From: Paracamarosporium sp. OC-R06-R3
Taxonomy: Eukaryota > Ascomycota > Dothideomycetes > Pleosporales > Didymosphaeriaceae
Length of the DNA: 56,419 nucleotides
Assembly (NCBI GenBank): GCA_019828545.1
Contig: JACVRA010000496.1
Coordinates: 1-56,419, forward strand
Reading direction: 5' to 3'
Below the pieces are notes generated by a model. It worked only from the letters and a program-made list of their open reading frames with translations. It ran no database searches and was not told the origin of the DNA. The position numbers and the translations under genes are program-made. Below are positions 1 through 12,000 of this stretch, one piece after another (within the stretch, counting starts at the first letter, position 1; the number at the start of each line of letters is the position of its first letter).

Positions 1-317
1 CGCGGCCACAGCTTGCCAACCTGGCCAGCGCTGCGCTCAGCGAGCAGCTTATTCGCCATATCTCGTACAGCACCTAGCGTAGGCGGAAATCCTCGTAAAT
101 CTAGGTCAAGTATATGCCTAGTAATCACCTCCTCTTCTAGCTTAGTAAGCTTCTTTGAGTTGGGCTGGCAATCGCGTCGCGCAGGGACTCCTGTACGACG
201 GCCACGAAGCGTGCTTTCAGGGACGCTATACATAGCAGCAGCGCTTCTTCCACTCTGTAACTGATTCTAATTAATAGCTAAGATAGCTAGGGATATATCT
301 GCTTCGTTGCAAGGCAT
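1..317 (-). pseudogene. Fot1/pogo transposase, N-terminal part, with premature stop
   Basis: Reading leftward from ATG at 317-315, the frame gives a start resembling the usual pogo/Fot1 MPxNEAxI N-terminus. It hits TAG at 269-267, then continues in the same frame to the window edge. The continuation resembles the helix-turn-helix (Psq/CENP-B type) region: a Lys/Leu/Glu-rich TKLEEEVITRHILDLDLRGF stretch, a GFPPT turn and an MANKLL helix. The TAG lies where related proteins have Gln, so CAG to TAG (C to T) fits repeat-induced point mutation. The catalytic DDE part would be outside the window. Called a pseudogene because of the stop; family assignment is by motif recognition only. Confidence 0.7.
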
Positions 318-381
318 TTGAGTTGTAGTTGGCTGAGATATTATAGTTAATAGGTAACGCGTCGTAAAAAGTTGGTGGGGT

Positions 382-415
382 GCGCAGCTCGCTTATATGC
401 GCAGCTCGCTTATAT
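382..415. repeat. Doubled 17-bp subterminal motif of left transposon
   Basis: GCGCAGCTCGCTTATAT occurs twice in perfect tandem (382-398, 399-415). Its reverse complement aligns with the 17-bp-period motif at 55502-55533, differing mainly by C-to-T/G-to-A transitions, as expected if the left copy was mutated by RIP. Such doubled subterminal motifs may be transposase binding sites. Confidence 0.7.
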
Positions 416-645
416 ACACGTTAATCGCTCAATGCAAGCAAAGACTTTTGATCTATAACGATATCCACCAACCGTACAGACTCTCTATGAAAAGCGCTCG
501 ATCTTATTGACTATTCAGCCTGAGTGTAGACTCAGCGCTGTGGCCGTGCTGTGACCGGATAGTCAATAAAAACGAGCCCCGCGAGCCTGATCTAGCCCAA
601 CACAATGTAACTTTTACCTTTGACAAATCTCTAAACTCGCGCACC

Positions 646-2700
646 TCACTGTGCCCTTCCCCTTCCCCTTCCTCTCCCTCTGCCCCTCTGCCCTCCTCTC
701 GTATGGTTCACATTGCCCTGCGGCTCCTGCCCCCTGACCCACTTCTGCGCCTCCTCACCGGGATCCTTCCACCTTTCATCCAACCCCCTCCTCCTCGCAA
801 ACGCCCTCCTCCCCTCATTTTCCGCCAACTCACCCTTAACATCGTCCTGCATCAACAACTGCATGCTCAACCCCTCTTCTTTGCCTTGCCCATACATGCT
901 CAGATTCAGCACGTCGTCGTGGGGGTTATATATCGTCTTGATATCTGAGTGGTCTAGGTCGGGCAAGTAGGCCATTGAGCGGGAAATGAGGGGGTCGGGG
1001 TGAGGGTCGAGTATGCTGACGAAGGTAAGGCTCTGCACGCAGCCTTCGAGGCCGGCGTAGAGGTTTGGGGATGTGGGCGAGGGGATGGAGAGGCTGTAGA
1101 CGGGGGAGTTTTCGGTGCGGGGACCGGGGCGGTAGGGATGCCTGTATGGGCCGCGGCGGGAGTTTCTGGGGCTGAGAAACAGGTTCCAGCCGCCGGGTTT
1201 GGGTCTGGTGCTGGTGTCTTGATACCTGTCGATGATGTTGCTGTAGGTGTAGTCTTGGTGTTTGGGCGGTGTCTTTGGGGCATTTGAAATCGGGATTGCG
1301 TCGTAGGCGTGTGAGCCTGGGAAACGCAAGTCGAACACTTTGAGCATGCTGTGCATCGAACTTCCTGCGACGAAGCGCTCAAGTCCTTGGCATGCGAGCG
1401 AGTATATCGCGGAATCGTTGGTTAAATCCCAGAATATGGTTTCGAAGTCGCGTGGGGAGCGGATGTCGTGCAATCTCACGAGACCGTCATAGCCGCCTGA
1501 TAGAAACACGTCCTTTGATGAGCCTCCTTGCGACTCAGTGGGGATAGGAATGATTGGATAAACGGAAGTATTGGATTGTGGAACGTTGTATCCTGCTGCA
1601 TCGGGATTCAAGTTCAACTTGCGTAACGGCTCTGTTGCCAGGCCGTTGGGCGTGATATCGTAGATTTGGATTGGCTCAAGTGAAGGACCGAGACCGACGG
1701 CGACCTTGGAGTCTGATATGAAGTTGGTGGACCATATACGTCCAACTCGCATGCCCGGTTCTATAGGTCTGACTTCGCTCAGAGGTTCGATGGGAGTCTC
1801 GCTGGTCTGATCGTAGTACCCAGAGAAGAGGGCGACAGAAGAGTCCCCGAGGGCAGTAGCTATCAGAGGTTCTGATGCAGCAGAGACGGAGATAGAGCCC
1901 ACCGGGCGACGACCAGTGTCGAAGAGCTGCTCCGTTGCTCCGCGCTGTTCTAGATCGGCCCTCAGCATCGACAATCGTCCAGATGCTGTCCCAAAAACGA
2001 CAGCTTCAAATTCTTCGCTCTTCTGGTGCGGTCGCAAAAGCTTCAATGCCGTGATGTCATCCCTTCCTTCGAAGCTTTCTGGGATCTTGTACGTGTACCA
2101 GGCACTCGGATGCCCAAACATGCCCGGCTCGTGTGGGTCTTCAGGATCGATACCCATCTCCTGCCATACTCTTGCACCTCTGTGACCGGTCTCTTTGGCT
2201 CTCAGGACAACGTTCGTCCCAGCAGACCACGCCAGAATCTCTTTCCTGTCTACCCACTCATTACCCATCTCCTCATAACTATCCATGCTCGGCTGATACC
2301 CCATCGTCTGTCCCTGCGGGCCTGTCCATCTTATTTTTTCTCGCGAATTGAGACTGGTGACATTCGTGCTAGGCTCCAGATACCTTGCGGTGAAGGCCTT
2401 CTTGGCCCAATTGCGGTACAAGGTTGTCAAGCCATGCACCGTAGTCTTCGCATCGCCAAGGGGTCTCAGCAGCCCAAAACGCCCTCGCAAAAAGGCTTCC
2501 CACCCATAGAGTTGGACGAAGTGGCGCAGTCGAGAACAAGTGAGCGACAAATTCACAACGTCTCTTGGGCGATCTAGGTTGTTCGTCACGAGTTCGAGCA
2601 GCTCGACTGGTAGCTTATCCAAGGCTACCGTTTCTGTAGCGGAGGCGGGGGCCAATCTCCGCTCGGGGACGTGTGAGCGAATCGGAGGTGGGTCAGGCAT
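646..2700 (-). CDS. F-box protein with WD40-like C-terminal region
   Basis: A single-exon gene of 684 residues. An F-box lies at about residues 28-70 (LDKLPVELLELVTNNL followed by LSLTCSRLRHFV), the Skp1-binding element of SCF ubiquitin ligases. Downstream there are WD-like strands, for example FLSGGYDGLVRLHDIR and FVAGSSMHSMLKVFDLRFPG, so the C-terminal half is probably a beta-propeller that selects substrate. The last 20 residues are an RG-rich tail (GGQRGRGRGRGRGRAQ), unusual for an F-box protein and more typical of RNA-binding proteins. It is transcribed away from the G-alpha-like gene across a shared 0.8-kb gap. The substrate is unknown and no orthologue is named. Confidence 0.85.
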   Translation of the reverse strand: MPDPPPIRSHVPERRLAPASATETVALDKLPVELLELVTNNLDRPRDVVNLSLTCSRLRHFVQLYGWEAFLRGRFGLLRPLGDAKTTVHGLTTLYRNWAKKAFTARYLEPSTNVTSLNSREKIRWTGPQGQTMGYQPSMDSYEEMGNEWVDRKEILAWSAGTNVVLRAKETGHRGARVWQEMGIDPEDPHEPGMFGHPSAWYTYKIPESFEGRDDITALKLLRPHQKSEEFEAVVFGTASGRLSMLRADLEQRGATEQLFDTGRRPVGSISVSAASEPLIATALGDSSVALFSGYYDQTSETPIEPLSEVRPIEPGMRVGRIWSTNFISDSKVAVGLGPSLEPIQIYDITPNGLATEPLRKLNLNPDAAGYNVPQSNTSVYPIIPIPTESQGGSSKDVFLSGGYDGLVRLHDIRSPRDFETIFWDLTNDSAIYSLACQGLERFVAGSSMHSMLKVFDLRFPGSHAYDAIPISNAPKTPPKHQDYTYSNIIDRYQDTSTRPKPGGWNLFLSPRNSRRGPYRHPYRPGPRTENSPVYSLSIPSPTSPNLYAGLEGCVQSLTFVSILDPHPDPLISRSMAYLPDLDHSDIKTIYNPHDDVLNLSMYGQGKEEGLSMQLLMQDDVKGELAENEGRRAFARRRGLDERWKDPGEEAQKWVRGQEPQGNVNHTRGGQRGRGRGRGRGRAQ

Positions 2701-3504
2701 ATTGTTTTTTTGGTACTCAAGTAGCTACGTTGAGGCTGAGGAGTCAATAAATACGAGCTCCTTCGTAAAGGACAGTCCGTTTACATAGCGGTATCGTCGA
2801 GGCGGCTGAGGATCGGTGTGACTCCAACATTTTCACTGCACTAGAGACATGACGCACATGTTTCGCCTTCCAGTCATTGAGTCACGTATCGATAACGAAT
2901 TGATCCTGCCGAGCGCGAACAGACGAACGAAGGAACGTGAGATGTGCATGTACCTGTTAGTTTGCGGCGCGAATCGCCCGCGATGGGTCCGCTGACTGTG
3001 TCCACTGTACTTGGTAGAGCGCTTGCTCGTGTGTCTGTTGGAAGCCCGCGTGGCTGAGGCCTGGCCAATGAGGTTCGTGACGCCCAGCCCGTCACGTGAT
3101 GCGACCGTCCACCCTGGGCCGAGGCGCCACACGCGTCGCTCTACTCGCCCTACCAACCATACCCCCCTAGGTTTACCACCGCAATTTCGTTTGGCACCGC
3201 ACAACTGCATCCGTCGCTATAGCTCACCGACTATTTTGATATCGAGGACGCTTCTGCTTCTCCCTCGCGATGCTTCTTCAAGTGCCAACATTGCCTAAAA
3301 GGCGAACCCCGAGCGCGAAGCCCCGGGATTTACGCTCACACCCTGCCACACCCCGGTCGGTTTTGTGCTGAGCCTTCCGGAGACGCCCACGCCCGCCCAT
3401 TTCGTTCTCGCCTGAGCTGTATACAATGCGCGACATGCTGATCTGCCCGCTGTATCCCCACCGCGCCCTCTAGTACCTGGGTCAACATCACACCGACACT
3501 CGCC
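2701..3504. promoter_or_regulatory. Divergent intergenic region between F-box and G-alpha-like genes
   Basis: About 0.8 kb between two head-to-head starts, so it must hold both promoters. There are pyrimidine-rich tracts before the G-alpha-like start. I see no repeat and no RNA gene here. Confidence 0.5.
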
Positions 3505-5467
3505 ATGTCAGAATTAACGAATGGCGACAGCAAGCGCGTCTTCGGCCTCATGAATGCCGTCGCTACCAACCTGGATAGGCTGCGATCCAGCATCGATGCC
3601 CTGCGAGAGCTCCACGACCGGTGGCAGGACGGCAGCGGCACCATCATTAACCTTATTGCACAGCTGAGCTCGCTCAAGGCGAACTTGGGCGAAATGCAGG
3701 ATTGGATGAATTATGCGATTAATGAAATGCATCCGCAGCTACTAAACGACCTGGACCTGCTAATGACTTCCTGTCTGCTGCTGGCCCGCAATCTAGATGG
3801 CTTGACGGCGCAATTGCAACAACCCAATCACGACAAAGCGGACTGGGCTCTGAAACTGAAGTTTAGGGTCGGAAGCCGGTCGATGAATAGGTTGAGGGAG
3901 GTTGCGAAAAGGCAGACGGATGCTGTGAGCTTGCTTTTGGCAGCTTGCAAAACGTAAGGCATCAACCACCCCCCATCAACATATATCTAAAACCATTTCC
4001 AGTCACACAACAGCACAACGCAAGATCCTGTTGCACAAGAGTCGGCAGATAAGAAAAGAAGATGCGTCCTCACTGACCACGCTGGTTCGCACCTCAAGAG
4101 TAAACGGCCAAGCCATCAAAGCGCTCACCCAGATGTCTCGCATGATCCAATGGTTCCGCCTATTGTTTTACATCAAACTCCTAGGAAAGGGCCCAGAGGA
4201 GCCACCCACTGAGGAGGACTATCTCACGGCCGCAGCAGCAATGCGCTCCGAAGCAATTGACCGCCAGCTGGAAACCGACGAGCTCTCCCTGCGCCGCGAA
4301 ACAAAACTTATCCTAGTCGGCCAGCCAAATTCCGGAAAGGAACTCGTCATGCGCCAGATGAAAGTGCTCTATGCCGAAGGCTATCCGATTTCAGAGCGGC
4401 GTCAATATCTCGTCGCCGTACGGTCCACAGTCCGTTTGCTCATCCACTCCATCATCGACCTCCTCAAAGACACGGGCATCACGCTGAATGGAGATCTGAA
4501 CAAGGATTTTGCGGTGTTGCTCCACGAAGTAGAAACAAGCGACATGTCGCACCTCTCCGCCGCCGCCGTGACCGCCACCCAAAACATCTGGACCTCTCCC
4601 ACCTTCTCCACGCTCTACGTCAAGAACTTCGAAATCGACTTCCCGCAGTACGCACCTTATTTCGCAGAACACATCGCCCGGATCGCAGGCGAAGACTACG
4701 TCCCCTCGGAAGCAGACATCATCCGGCTCAACCAGTCCACCAGCGGCATCAAAGAACTACGCTTCGACTGGGACGAGCTAGGCGTGCACCTCTTCAACAT
4801 CAGCGGCTACATCCCAGACCAATTCCGCAGGCGGTGGTTCCACCAGCTCGAGAACGCCACGGCCCTTATCTACACCGTCGACGTCTCGACGTACGACCGC
4901 CCGTACCTCGGGCAACCCACCGAGTCCCAGCTCCTCGACGACTTCGCAACCTTCGAGTCGTACGCCAACTCAACCAAGTTCTCCGGCTCCTCCATCATCC
5001 TCCTCCTCAACAACTTCACGCGCTTCCGCGAGAAACTCCCCCACTCCCCCCTCGAAACCTTCTTCCCAGACTACACCCCGCACGCCTCCTCGCCCCCACC
5101 AACCTCAAACTCAAAGTCCAGACTCGCCTCCCCGTCTCCTACGCCTTCCACACAGTCTCCCGCAGACGCGGAAACGGCTGCCCGCCAGTACATCCTGCGC
5201 CGCTTTAAGTCCGTCAACCGCGCGCGCCTGTCCATCTACAGCTTCTGGGTCGACCTCGACATGAGCGATAACCAGCACTTGTATGCCGCGCTGAAGAAGA
5301 CGCTGCTGCATATCCAGCAGCGCAAGGCGAGGAGCGAGGTGTGGTCTGACGGCAGCACGAACGGGAGGGACAGCGCGCGGGGGCATCGCAGGGATTGGAG
5401 TGGCACCGTCAAGAGCAAGAGTTCGCAGGGGCTGATTAGCCATGTTTCTATGTCTTCGCGGGGGTGA
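3505..5467 (+). CDS. Divergent G-protein alpha-subunit-like protein with long N-terminal extension
   Basis: Two exons (3505-3953, 4003-5467) joined by a 49-bp GT-AG intron in matching phase give 637 residues; an ordinary G-alpha is about 350. The first ~240 residues are a helical, Leu-rich extension of unknown role. The C-terminal part aligns with the Ras-like and helical domains of G-alpha: GQPNSGKE (about 256-263) at the P-loop, DIIRLNQSTSGI (about 388-399) at switch I, NISGYIPDQFRRRW (about 415-428) at switch II, LLLNNFTRF at NKxD and a VDLDMSDNQ segment at the TCAT region. Every GTP-binding motif departs from consensus: the switch I arginine and switch II glutamine are absent and NKxD is NNFT. 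It may be a pseudo-GTPase. A Ser/Pro-rich insertion follows residue about 505. Confidence 0.8.
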
Positions 5468-5938
5468 GGTGGCGGTGGGTGAAACGAGTTTCGATATCTC
5501 TGCGGGAAGTCTCAGGTTTGGGGTGCGGGCTGGGTGTTGAGGGGGGTTTTAGTTCTTTGCGCTTTGGGTTTGGGTTTGGGTTTGGGTGTGCTGGAAGGGA
5601 GTAATTGGAGTTTGACGCGGCGGTGCTTTGGGGATAAGATACCTAGTTGTGCTATTGGGATTGGCGTCATGGCGTCGACTCTCCCATACTCTTGATATAG
5701 TAACGTCGTGATTGGGCACGTTTTTTTTTTTTGGATATAATCAATCGTTGATATGGTGAATCTAATTCCACGCTTCGTGACACGTCAATGCACACAAACC
5801 TCTCTATCCTATCCCACAGAGCACAAACCACGCAGTACCCCTCATGCCTAGCCCACCCTCATACAGCGTCGTCCCAAGACGACACTGCCTCAGCGACCTC
5901 CACCCACCGCACCCACAACCTTCCCTCTCGCCCACCAC
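5468..5938. other. Convergent 3' intergenic region
   Basis: Lies between the stops of the G-alpha-like and NRAMP genes. It holds four tandem TTTGGG units (5563-5586), a T10-type run near 5720 and no coding signal. Probably only 3' UTRs and poly(A) sites. Confidence 0.5.
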
Positions 5939-7920
5939 CTACGCAACTCCCAACCCCACAAGCACCAAAAGCGCCACATTCATCACAACAATAACCCCCC
6001 AGATAATAACCGCAAACACACCCGTAACCCAATGGTTCCGCATCTGGACCCACTCGCCGCCATCCTCGCCCTCTTCTCTCCTAATCGCAACACGCATATA
6101 CCTCCCGCGACACGTAAACCAGATCAGCGGCGCAGACACAAACGGCAGGATAATACTAAGCGCAACCTGCGAGCCTTCTAACGCCTTGCCTAGGCCTTCG
6201 CGTCCGACGGCCCCGGCGATGATGATGCTGGGCGTAATGGATATGGAGCGTGTTATGAGGCGGCGCAACCACGGCTTAAGCGTCCAGTTAAGCTGCCCCT
6301 CAGACACGATCTGTCCCGCAATGGTACACACGATGCCTGCCGACGTCCCAGACAGGAGCAACGCCAGCGCGAACAGGGTCCCTGCAACCGGCGCAATGGA
6401 GCGCGCCAGCAGGGCGTGGATGGAAAAAAGATCGGCGTCCGCGGCTTCGGGGTGGTCGTACAGGCTTGCGCCCGAGACGATGAGGATAGCGGAGTTGACG
6501 AAGAGCGCGAAGGTGAAGAGCGAGATTGCGAGTTCTACGATGCTGTACGACATGCAGGCCTGGATTGCGGCGAGGGACGGACGGTACTTGTCTGAGGCGA
6601 GGGAGGCGTCGTCGTCGGGGGTGTCTGGGGAAGGGGAATGCGAGCTGTGCGCGTCGTCGAATTCGCGGAGGCGTGGTTGCACGATGCCGCTTCCGAGGTA
6701 CAGACTGTGTGGCATGACAGTTGCGCCGAGGATGCCGCATGCTTGGTATAGGCTGGGTGGTTGTTAGGCTGAGCTTCTGGGGAGAGGGGCGGGACTTACG
6801 CCTGGGACTGTATGAGTGTGGAGCTGGGGACGAAGCCGTGGAACACATCGCCCACGGGTGCCTTGATCTTGCTGAGCTCGAAGCAGAAGCATATCACCAC
6901 GCCGAGCACAAGGAACATGACGAAGATCTCGAAGGCCCTGAGCGCGCGCATAGACCCCGAGGGCCGGTAGAAGATCAGGATGATGAGTACGTCTACGATG
7001 GAAATCGCGCAGCCCGCGACGAGAGGCACATTGATGAGGATATTCAGTGCGATTGCCGTGCCGATGACCTCCGCGATGTCGGTCGCGATGATGGCGCTCT
7101 CCGCAAAGAAGTACAAGACGTAGTTTAGCCAGGGCGGTAGATGAGCCTTGCAGTTCTCGGCGAGGTTCATCCCCGTCACGGAGCCCAGCTTGATGCATAG
7201 GGATTGCAGGAAGATGGCGAAGACGTTGGACATGAGGACGATGAAGAGGAGCTTGAAGCGGTACGAGGCGCCGGCGGCGACGTCCGTTGCGTAATTGCCT
7301 GTTCAGACCCGTGAGTGACGTCTTCATGTCTGAGAACAAAATCTCGAGAATCCCCGGGGCCTCGAGGTGGAGGAATAAATGGGTGGATAGGTGTCTGCCA
7401 AGTATAGGTGCTTGGAAGGGATACAAGACCGCATGTGACACAAGACATGTAGATGGAAAAGCGTACCAGGATCGATATACGCAACAGCGACCATGAATCC
7501 CGGCCCTACAAACTTCGCATACTTGCGCAGCACGGCCAGCATTTTCTTCCCAATCCTCCCGACTGTCCTACCAGCGAGGTCTCTCATGACTCTCCCCGCA
7601 GCACCGCCTGCACCCGCAGTGGTAGTCCCAGACGCAGCATTCACAGCGAAGCCCTTCTTCTCGCCGCCGCGCACGGCAGCGTCTCCCCTACCCCCTCTCG
7701 CCCCAAGCCTATTCGGTCCCTCCTCTTCCTCTACATGTTGTTCGCTCAGTTGGATCTCGCCCGTGGTACCGTCTGTGGGATCTATCCGGTGGTCTTGTCT
7801 AAGACGCGCATTGGCGACGCGGTTCATATCTGCTCTGGTAGTCGCATCGGCGTTGAGGGCGTTAGGGTTCTGGTTGTACCCGTCTGGCACGATGGGGTCG
7901 ACTCTCGACGGGCAGTTCAT
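5939..7920 (-). CDS. NRAMP-family divalent metal (Mn/Fe) transporter
   Basis: Three exons (7920-7467, 7298-6800, 6752-5939) with GT-AG introns of 168 and 47 bp give 588 residues. The two NRAMP signature motifs are present: DPGN, metal-binding in TM1 and split by intron 1 within its glycine codon, and MPHSLYLGSG in TM6. About eleven to twelve hydrophobic segments follow a ~130-residue hydrophilic N-terminus. NRAMP (Smf1-type) proteins carry Mn2+, Fe2+ and related ions with protons across the plasma or endosomal/vacuolar membrane; which membrane cannot be told here. The TM6-TM7 loop is acidic and Ser-rich. The length is typical for fungal Smf proteins. The ATG at 7920 is the first in the open frame. 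Confidence 0.93.
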
Positions 7921-9095
7921 CGTGACGACGGAGGTGCGCCCGGAGGCGGTGACGGACGGTTCCTATGCGCAGTAGACACGTATACGTATGCAGAGAAGAG
8001 AGAGACGAGAGAGAAGCAGCAAACGGAAACAAGGGAAACGGAAGGCGGGAGCGTCAGCGCATGGGCGGGAGGTGGAGCGAAGTCGTGGGGTACCGCCCTG
8101 CTAAGTATTGCGGGCGACGCTGTGATGGCCGTACGGCTCGCCGGTTCCGATCTGAGCAAACCGAGCTTCACAACGGGCGGTTTCTTCCGAGCCACGTCTT
8201 CGCCCACAGCAAATGACTTGGCTCCAAGGCTCGTCGCTCGATTGCGCGGAAGACGGGAGGTCCGTGGCCACAGTCGGTGTGCAGCACGTTCTTGGTATTA
8301 TTAGCTCTCCATCACGGTGCTGCGTGCTTGCGTAACATCAGCCGACTGGAGACGGAGTCGGAGTCGCGTGACCTCATGATAGCCGTAGACATTTCTGAAA
8401 CCGTGCTTGCGGTAGATACGCACGAAGCAATTGGTGCGCTCGCGTCGTCGAAGTGAGAACAAACGTCTCACTCACAGCGCGGGGCAGTTCTGATCCGCCA
8501 CCAAGAACACGCCAAGGCACCATCGTTGACATGGTGCATCGTGCTGTACCCATGTCCGAGGTTGTTTTTGCGTGGTTGGACATTTGCTCCGAACAGGACA
8601 CGCTCACCAATTAAAGCATGGCGGCGAGTCATCTATTCACAGTCGACTGTTCATCTTTATCGAGACCTCTTCGTAAGCAGTCAATTCCAAAACAGTAGCT
8701 ATCATTCCATCATCAGTCGTGCCGCCTGGTTCTCTCTAATCACAAAAGAAGATCCCAGACAATCTGTGCTCCATGTTTGGAGGCCCCCCAGATGTCGTAA
8801 GCTTGAATCCAAATAACAATAGCTGCCTCCGCCTTTCGTGTGCCCCGCCCTCCAATAGTACTGTTAGCCGTCATGCGCTTGCATGCCTTGGGCGTCTCGT
8901 ATCCATCAATCCGTCATGTCCAAAGCAGTCCAGACCATGCTCACCCAAAGAATGACTCCGTTCGCCACCCAATGTTCAGAAACGGCACCCTCCCAAAGTC
9001 TCTCAAGCGCCAAAAAGTGGAAAGTCCGCCAACGCCGTAATCATGCTGATTTGTCACTCCTCCACACTGTTCCTTCGCACCTCCGCTTCCACCCT
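7921..9095. other. Intergenic region upstream of NRAMP gene
   Basis: About 1.2 kb between the NRAMP start and the stop of the Cdc24 gene on the same strand. It should hold the NRAMP promoter and the Cdc24 3' UTR. Open frames here are short, shadow coding parts or lack any domain; I support no gene. Confidence 0.5.
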
Positions 9096-12000
9096 TCACT
9101 GACAAAAGAGCTCAATTTCGCCCAATTGCTGTCCACCAGGGTTCAGATCTCTTTGCTGTTCCTTCCACGTCTCAAACGCTTCCTGCAGATCATCGTCCGT
9201 AGAGATGGTCACAAACGTATCATCGTCCAAATACTTTAGCTTTACCTGTCCCGAGCTAAGTGATACGCTAGTCGACCGCTGCAACTTCGCATCGATGCGG
9301 TCTTTCAGGCTCTGAAAGCTGATGTTCGTGCTGACTACGAGCGTCATTGTACTGCCGGCTGCAGGGCAATGTACCTTCACCTTGAGCTGAGTCGGTATGC
9401 CTGAGTTGTTCTCATGCGCAGTTGATGCTTGCGACAATGGAGGTGATATGGTGCGCGAGTCCATTGATGCCGGGGTTAGAGTGCCTTGGCTGCGTTCAAA
9501 CGAGGAGTGTGGAGTCATAGTCCGTGCTACTGGAGCGCCTCCAGGGTCTCGACGGGCAGGACCGCCGTAGTAGTCTGGATGGGCACCGGCAAGCTCTGCG
9601 GCTGTTCGCTGCTGGATGAGGCGGTCTCGTTGGATGGCCGGTGAACCTGTAGCGGCTCGCGGCGGCAGACTGTTGGGCGAGTTGCTCTGGCTACGATTTA
9701 CGATTGCTGCATTGTAGGCGTAATGCGTGGGGAACGGAGGCATTTCTGGTACCGACGATTGTTGGCCATTTGGTTGTCGGCCGGGTCGCAGGGCATTGTG
9801 GATATCTGGGCTACTTGCTGCCCGCAATCGACCCGCGGCCATGCTCGCTGAATGGGACGTGGGCGGCAGCGATGGGCGTTGCACTGCACGGCCGGGAGGT
9901 AGACCTGGACCCATAGAGGTCTCGCGAGTCATATGACCTCGAGCTGGTGCAGTGTAACGATTGTTTTCCTCGTGATAGCCGGACGGTGGTGTCTGACGTG
10001 GAAAAGGAAACGTCCCCGCTGATGAAGAGCTGGTCCGCGCATTCGAATATGTGGACATGGGAGATTCTGCTACGGGGGAAAAGTATGAATCTTGGTTCGC
10101 AGAATTGGCAAGCTGCTGGGTACGAAGAGTTAGCGGGGCTTGGGGGTAGCCCATGGGGAAACGTGGAGGCGGTACCCTAGAATCTGGATCGTTCGCACTT
10201 TCTCCTGTGGTCGATCGTGAGCGTATTGATGCGCTTGAGCTGGTCTGCGGGTAACCAGGGACGACAGTATCTATGTCTTCATCGTCATCGTCGTCGTCGT
10301 TCTCGGCGTAAGGGTTTTCGAGCTTCTGGTCGTGCATGTACGTGAATTGTGTGTCCGAGGGCTTCGAGTGTGCTGTGCTGGCGCTGGTGCGTGCGTGGTC
10401 TTTCCAGACACGTCGCTGGGTATCTACTTGCGTGGCCCATTTTTTCATCGTGTCTTCCGAATTGAAACGAATTATAAAGTTCTCGATGCCTGGATCACCT
10501 TTCCAGAAAATCTGACATGTGTATGATCCAGGCTTCTGAAGTGAAATCGTCTCCGTTACGTTCTGCATGAAGATACGACCTTTGAGCTGCAGCCTTGGTT
10601 TGCCAGTCTTGGTAGTTAAGGCCTTGTTCATCTTCTTTGCCTTGTTGGCACTGAGCTCCTTGCAACAAAGAAGGATCATCTCGAAGAGGTAGATTTTGTA
10701 CTACGACCTGTCAGTGAGTGAAGGGCTCTCGGAGTGGAAGAAAATTGGAAAGTCACTTCAAGGCACATACCTCTCGTTCGTCTTGCTTGCCGTTCATACC
10801 ATCTCCTTTCAGGACCGTGTATTGGCCGTAAAGCAAGAGATCGCCGAATCCTTCAATGCGGTGGCCCTTCCAATCTTCGACCAGAACCTTCAGCTCTTCA
10901 ACAGCTTCCATTCGATCTTCACGGGCAATAGCCGCATTGATACGCTCAAGTACTGCTTCTGTAGCATCGATGCCATTAGAGATATCCTCCTTCAAATGTT
11001 CTTCAAGCTCGCCCTTCGAACGTAGTTCCTGTTGGAGGTTAGTTGAACAGATCTTTAATCATGCGTGCGGAGAAAAAGAAATTACCTTTAGCAAAAGCGG
11101 GTATTTAGTCAACCGCTGGAATGGCTTCACCAAGAATGAAGGCAACGAATTCATAGACTGCACCATCTGCTGCATTTCGGCAGAGCCACCAGTCTCGCGG
11201 AGCTTGTCGTACTCGCGTACAGCCACCTCTTCGCTCCTCTTTTGGTTCGCGATGTACGGCTCATACACCTTGAATGCGTCCTTGTACAACACGAAGAGAT
11301 TTCCCCAGTTCTGTTCGCTGGGAGGCTGGGCGTTCGTTTGCTCTACACGGATGAGGAATCGTCGCTGGAAGTCGAGAAGCGCGTTCAAGTTCAAAAAGAT
11401 GTCGTGGATAGCGTCGCCTGTCACAGAACCCTTCTCTTCGACTAGTCGCTTGAACATTTGCAGCATCTCCAAGTGCTGCACGTATGTACGTTCCGACGTC
11501 ACCAGCTCGCCGATGATGTGTTCACGCTTGGTGCGCTTCTTGGTAGGGTCGGTGGCTCCGTCTGAAGCTTCGGTGTTTTGGATTATTCCCATCTGCACTA
11601 GAATGTCTAAGACACGGTTGACCACCTTGACGACCTATCGTTTCGTTAGCGGCAGCACTGCTGTCCGTGCAGAGCGTGTGTACCTTCACAAATCCAGTTG
11701 TGTCGTCGCCGTAGAGATCTCCAATCATGAAGCATTCCTCGGGGGGAAACTTGAGCTCCCCGATGCAGGCCTGCAGAAACTTGTACGCTGCCATTTTTTC
11801 GTATTTCTTGGTGGTATTCTCTTTCATGTTCTGGGTGTCGACGGCCAGCCGCACTTTGGGCCCTAGGGCGTTGTAGACGTCCATGAGCGGGAAACCCCGC
11901 CGGAAGGTCCTCCACAGCAGAGTGACGGGGTCGGCATCGTCGTCGGCCTTGTTTTCCTCTTCGATTATCCAACGCTCGAAGCCGGGGATGGCGCGCAGGC

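Larger units (their letters stand above)
1..423 (-). mobile_element. Fot1/pogo-type DNA transposon, inner (5') end, truncated by window edge
   Basis: The 5' terminus of a Tc1/mariner-superfamily (Fot1/pogo) element whose transposase reads leftward out of the window. The inner boundary is placed near 421-423 because the sequence ACGT-TA there matches, in inverted orientation, the TAACGT end of the second copy at the right edge of the window (55492). Next to it lies a doubled 17-bp subterminal motif that also matches the right-hand copy, almost entirely through C/T and G/A transitions. TA is the expected target site of this superfamily. The boundary is inferred from the comparison of the two ends and not from a seen target-site duplication. 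Confidence 0.65.

Noticed and set aside
5563..5586. (TTTGGG)4 as a telomere-like repeat
   Set aside because: Only four units, and fungal telomeres are normally TTAGGG; it lies in a 3' UTR-like gap between two conserved genes.
5844..6767. Plus-strand open frame of 307 codons
   Set aside because: Overlaps the last NRAMP exon on the other strand; Arg/Ser/Ala-rich and without any recognisable domain.
7453..8304. Plus-strand open frame of 283 codons overlapping the NRAMP start
   Set aside because: Half of it is antisense to NRAMP exon 1 and the rest has no domain or splice support.
10856..11866. Plus-strand open frame of 336 codons
   Set aside because: Shadow of Cdc24 exons on the opposite strand; it runs through that gene's introns.
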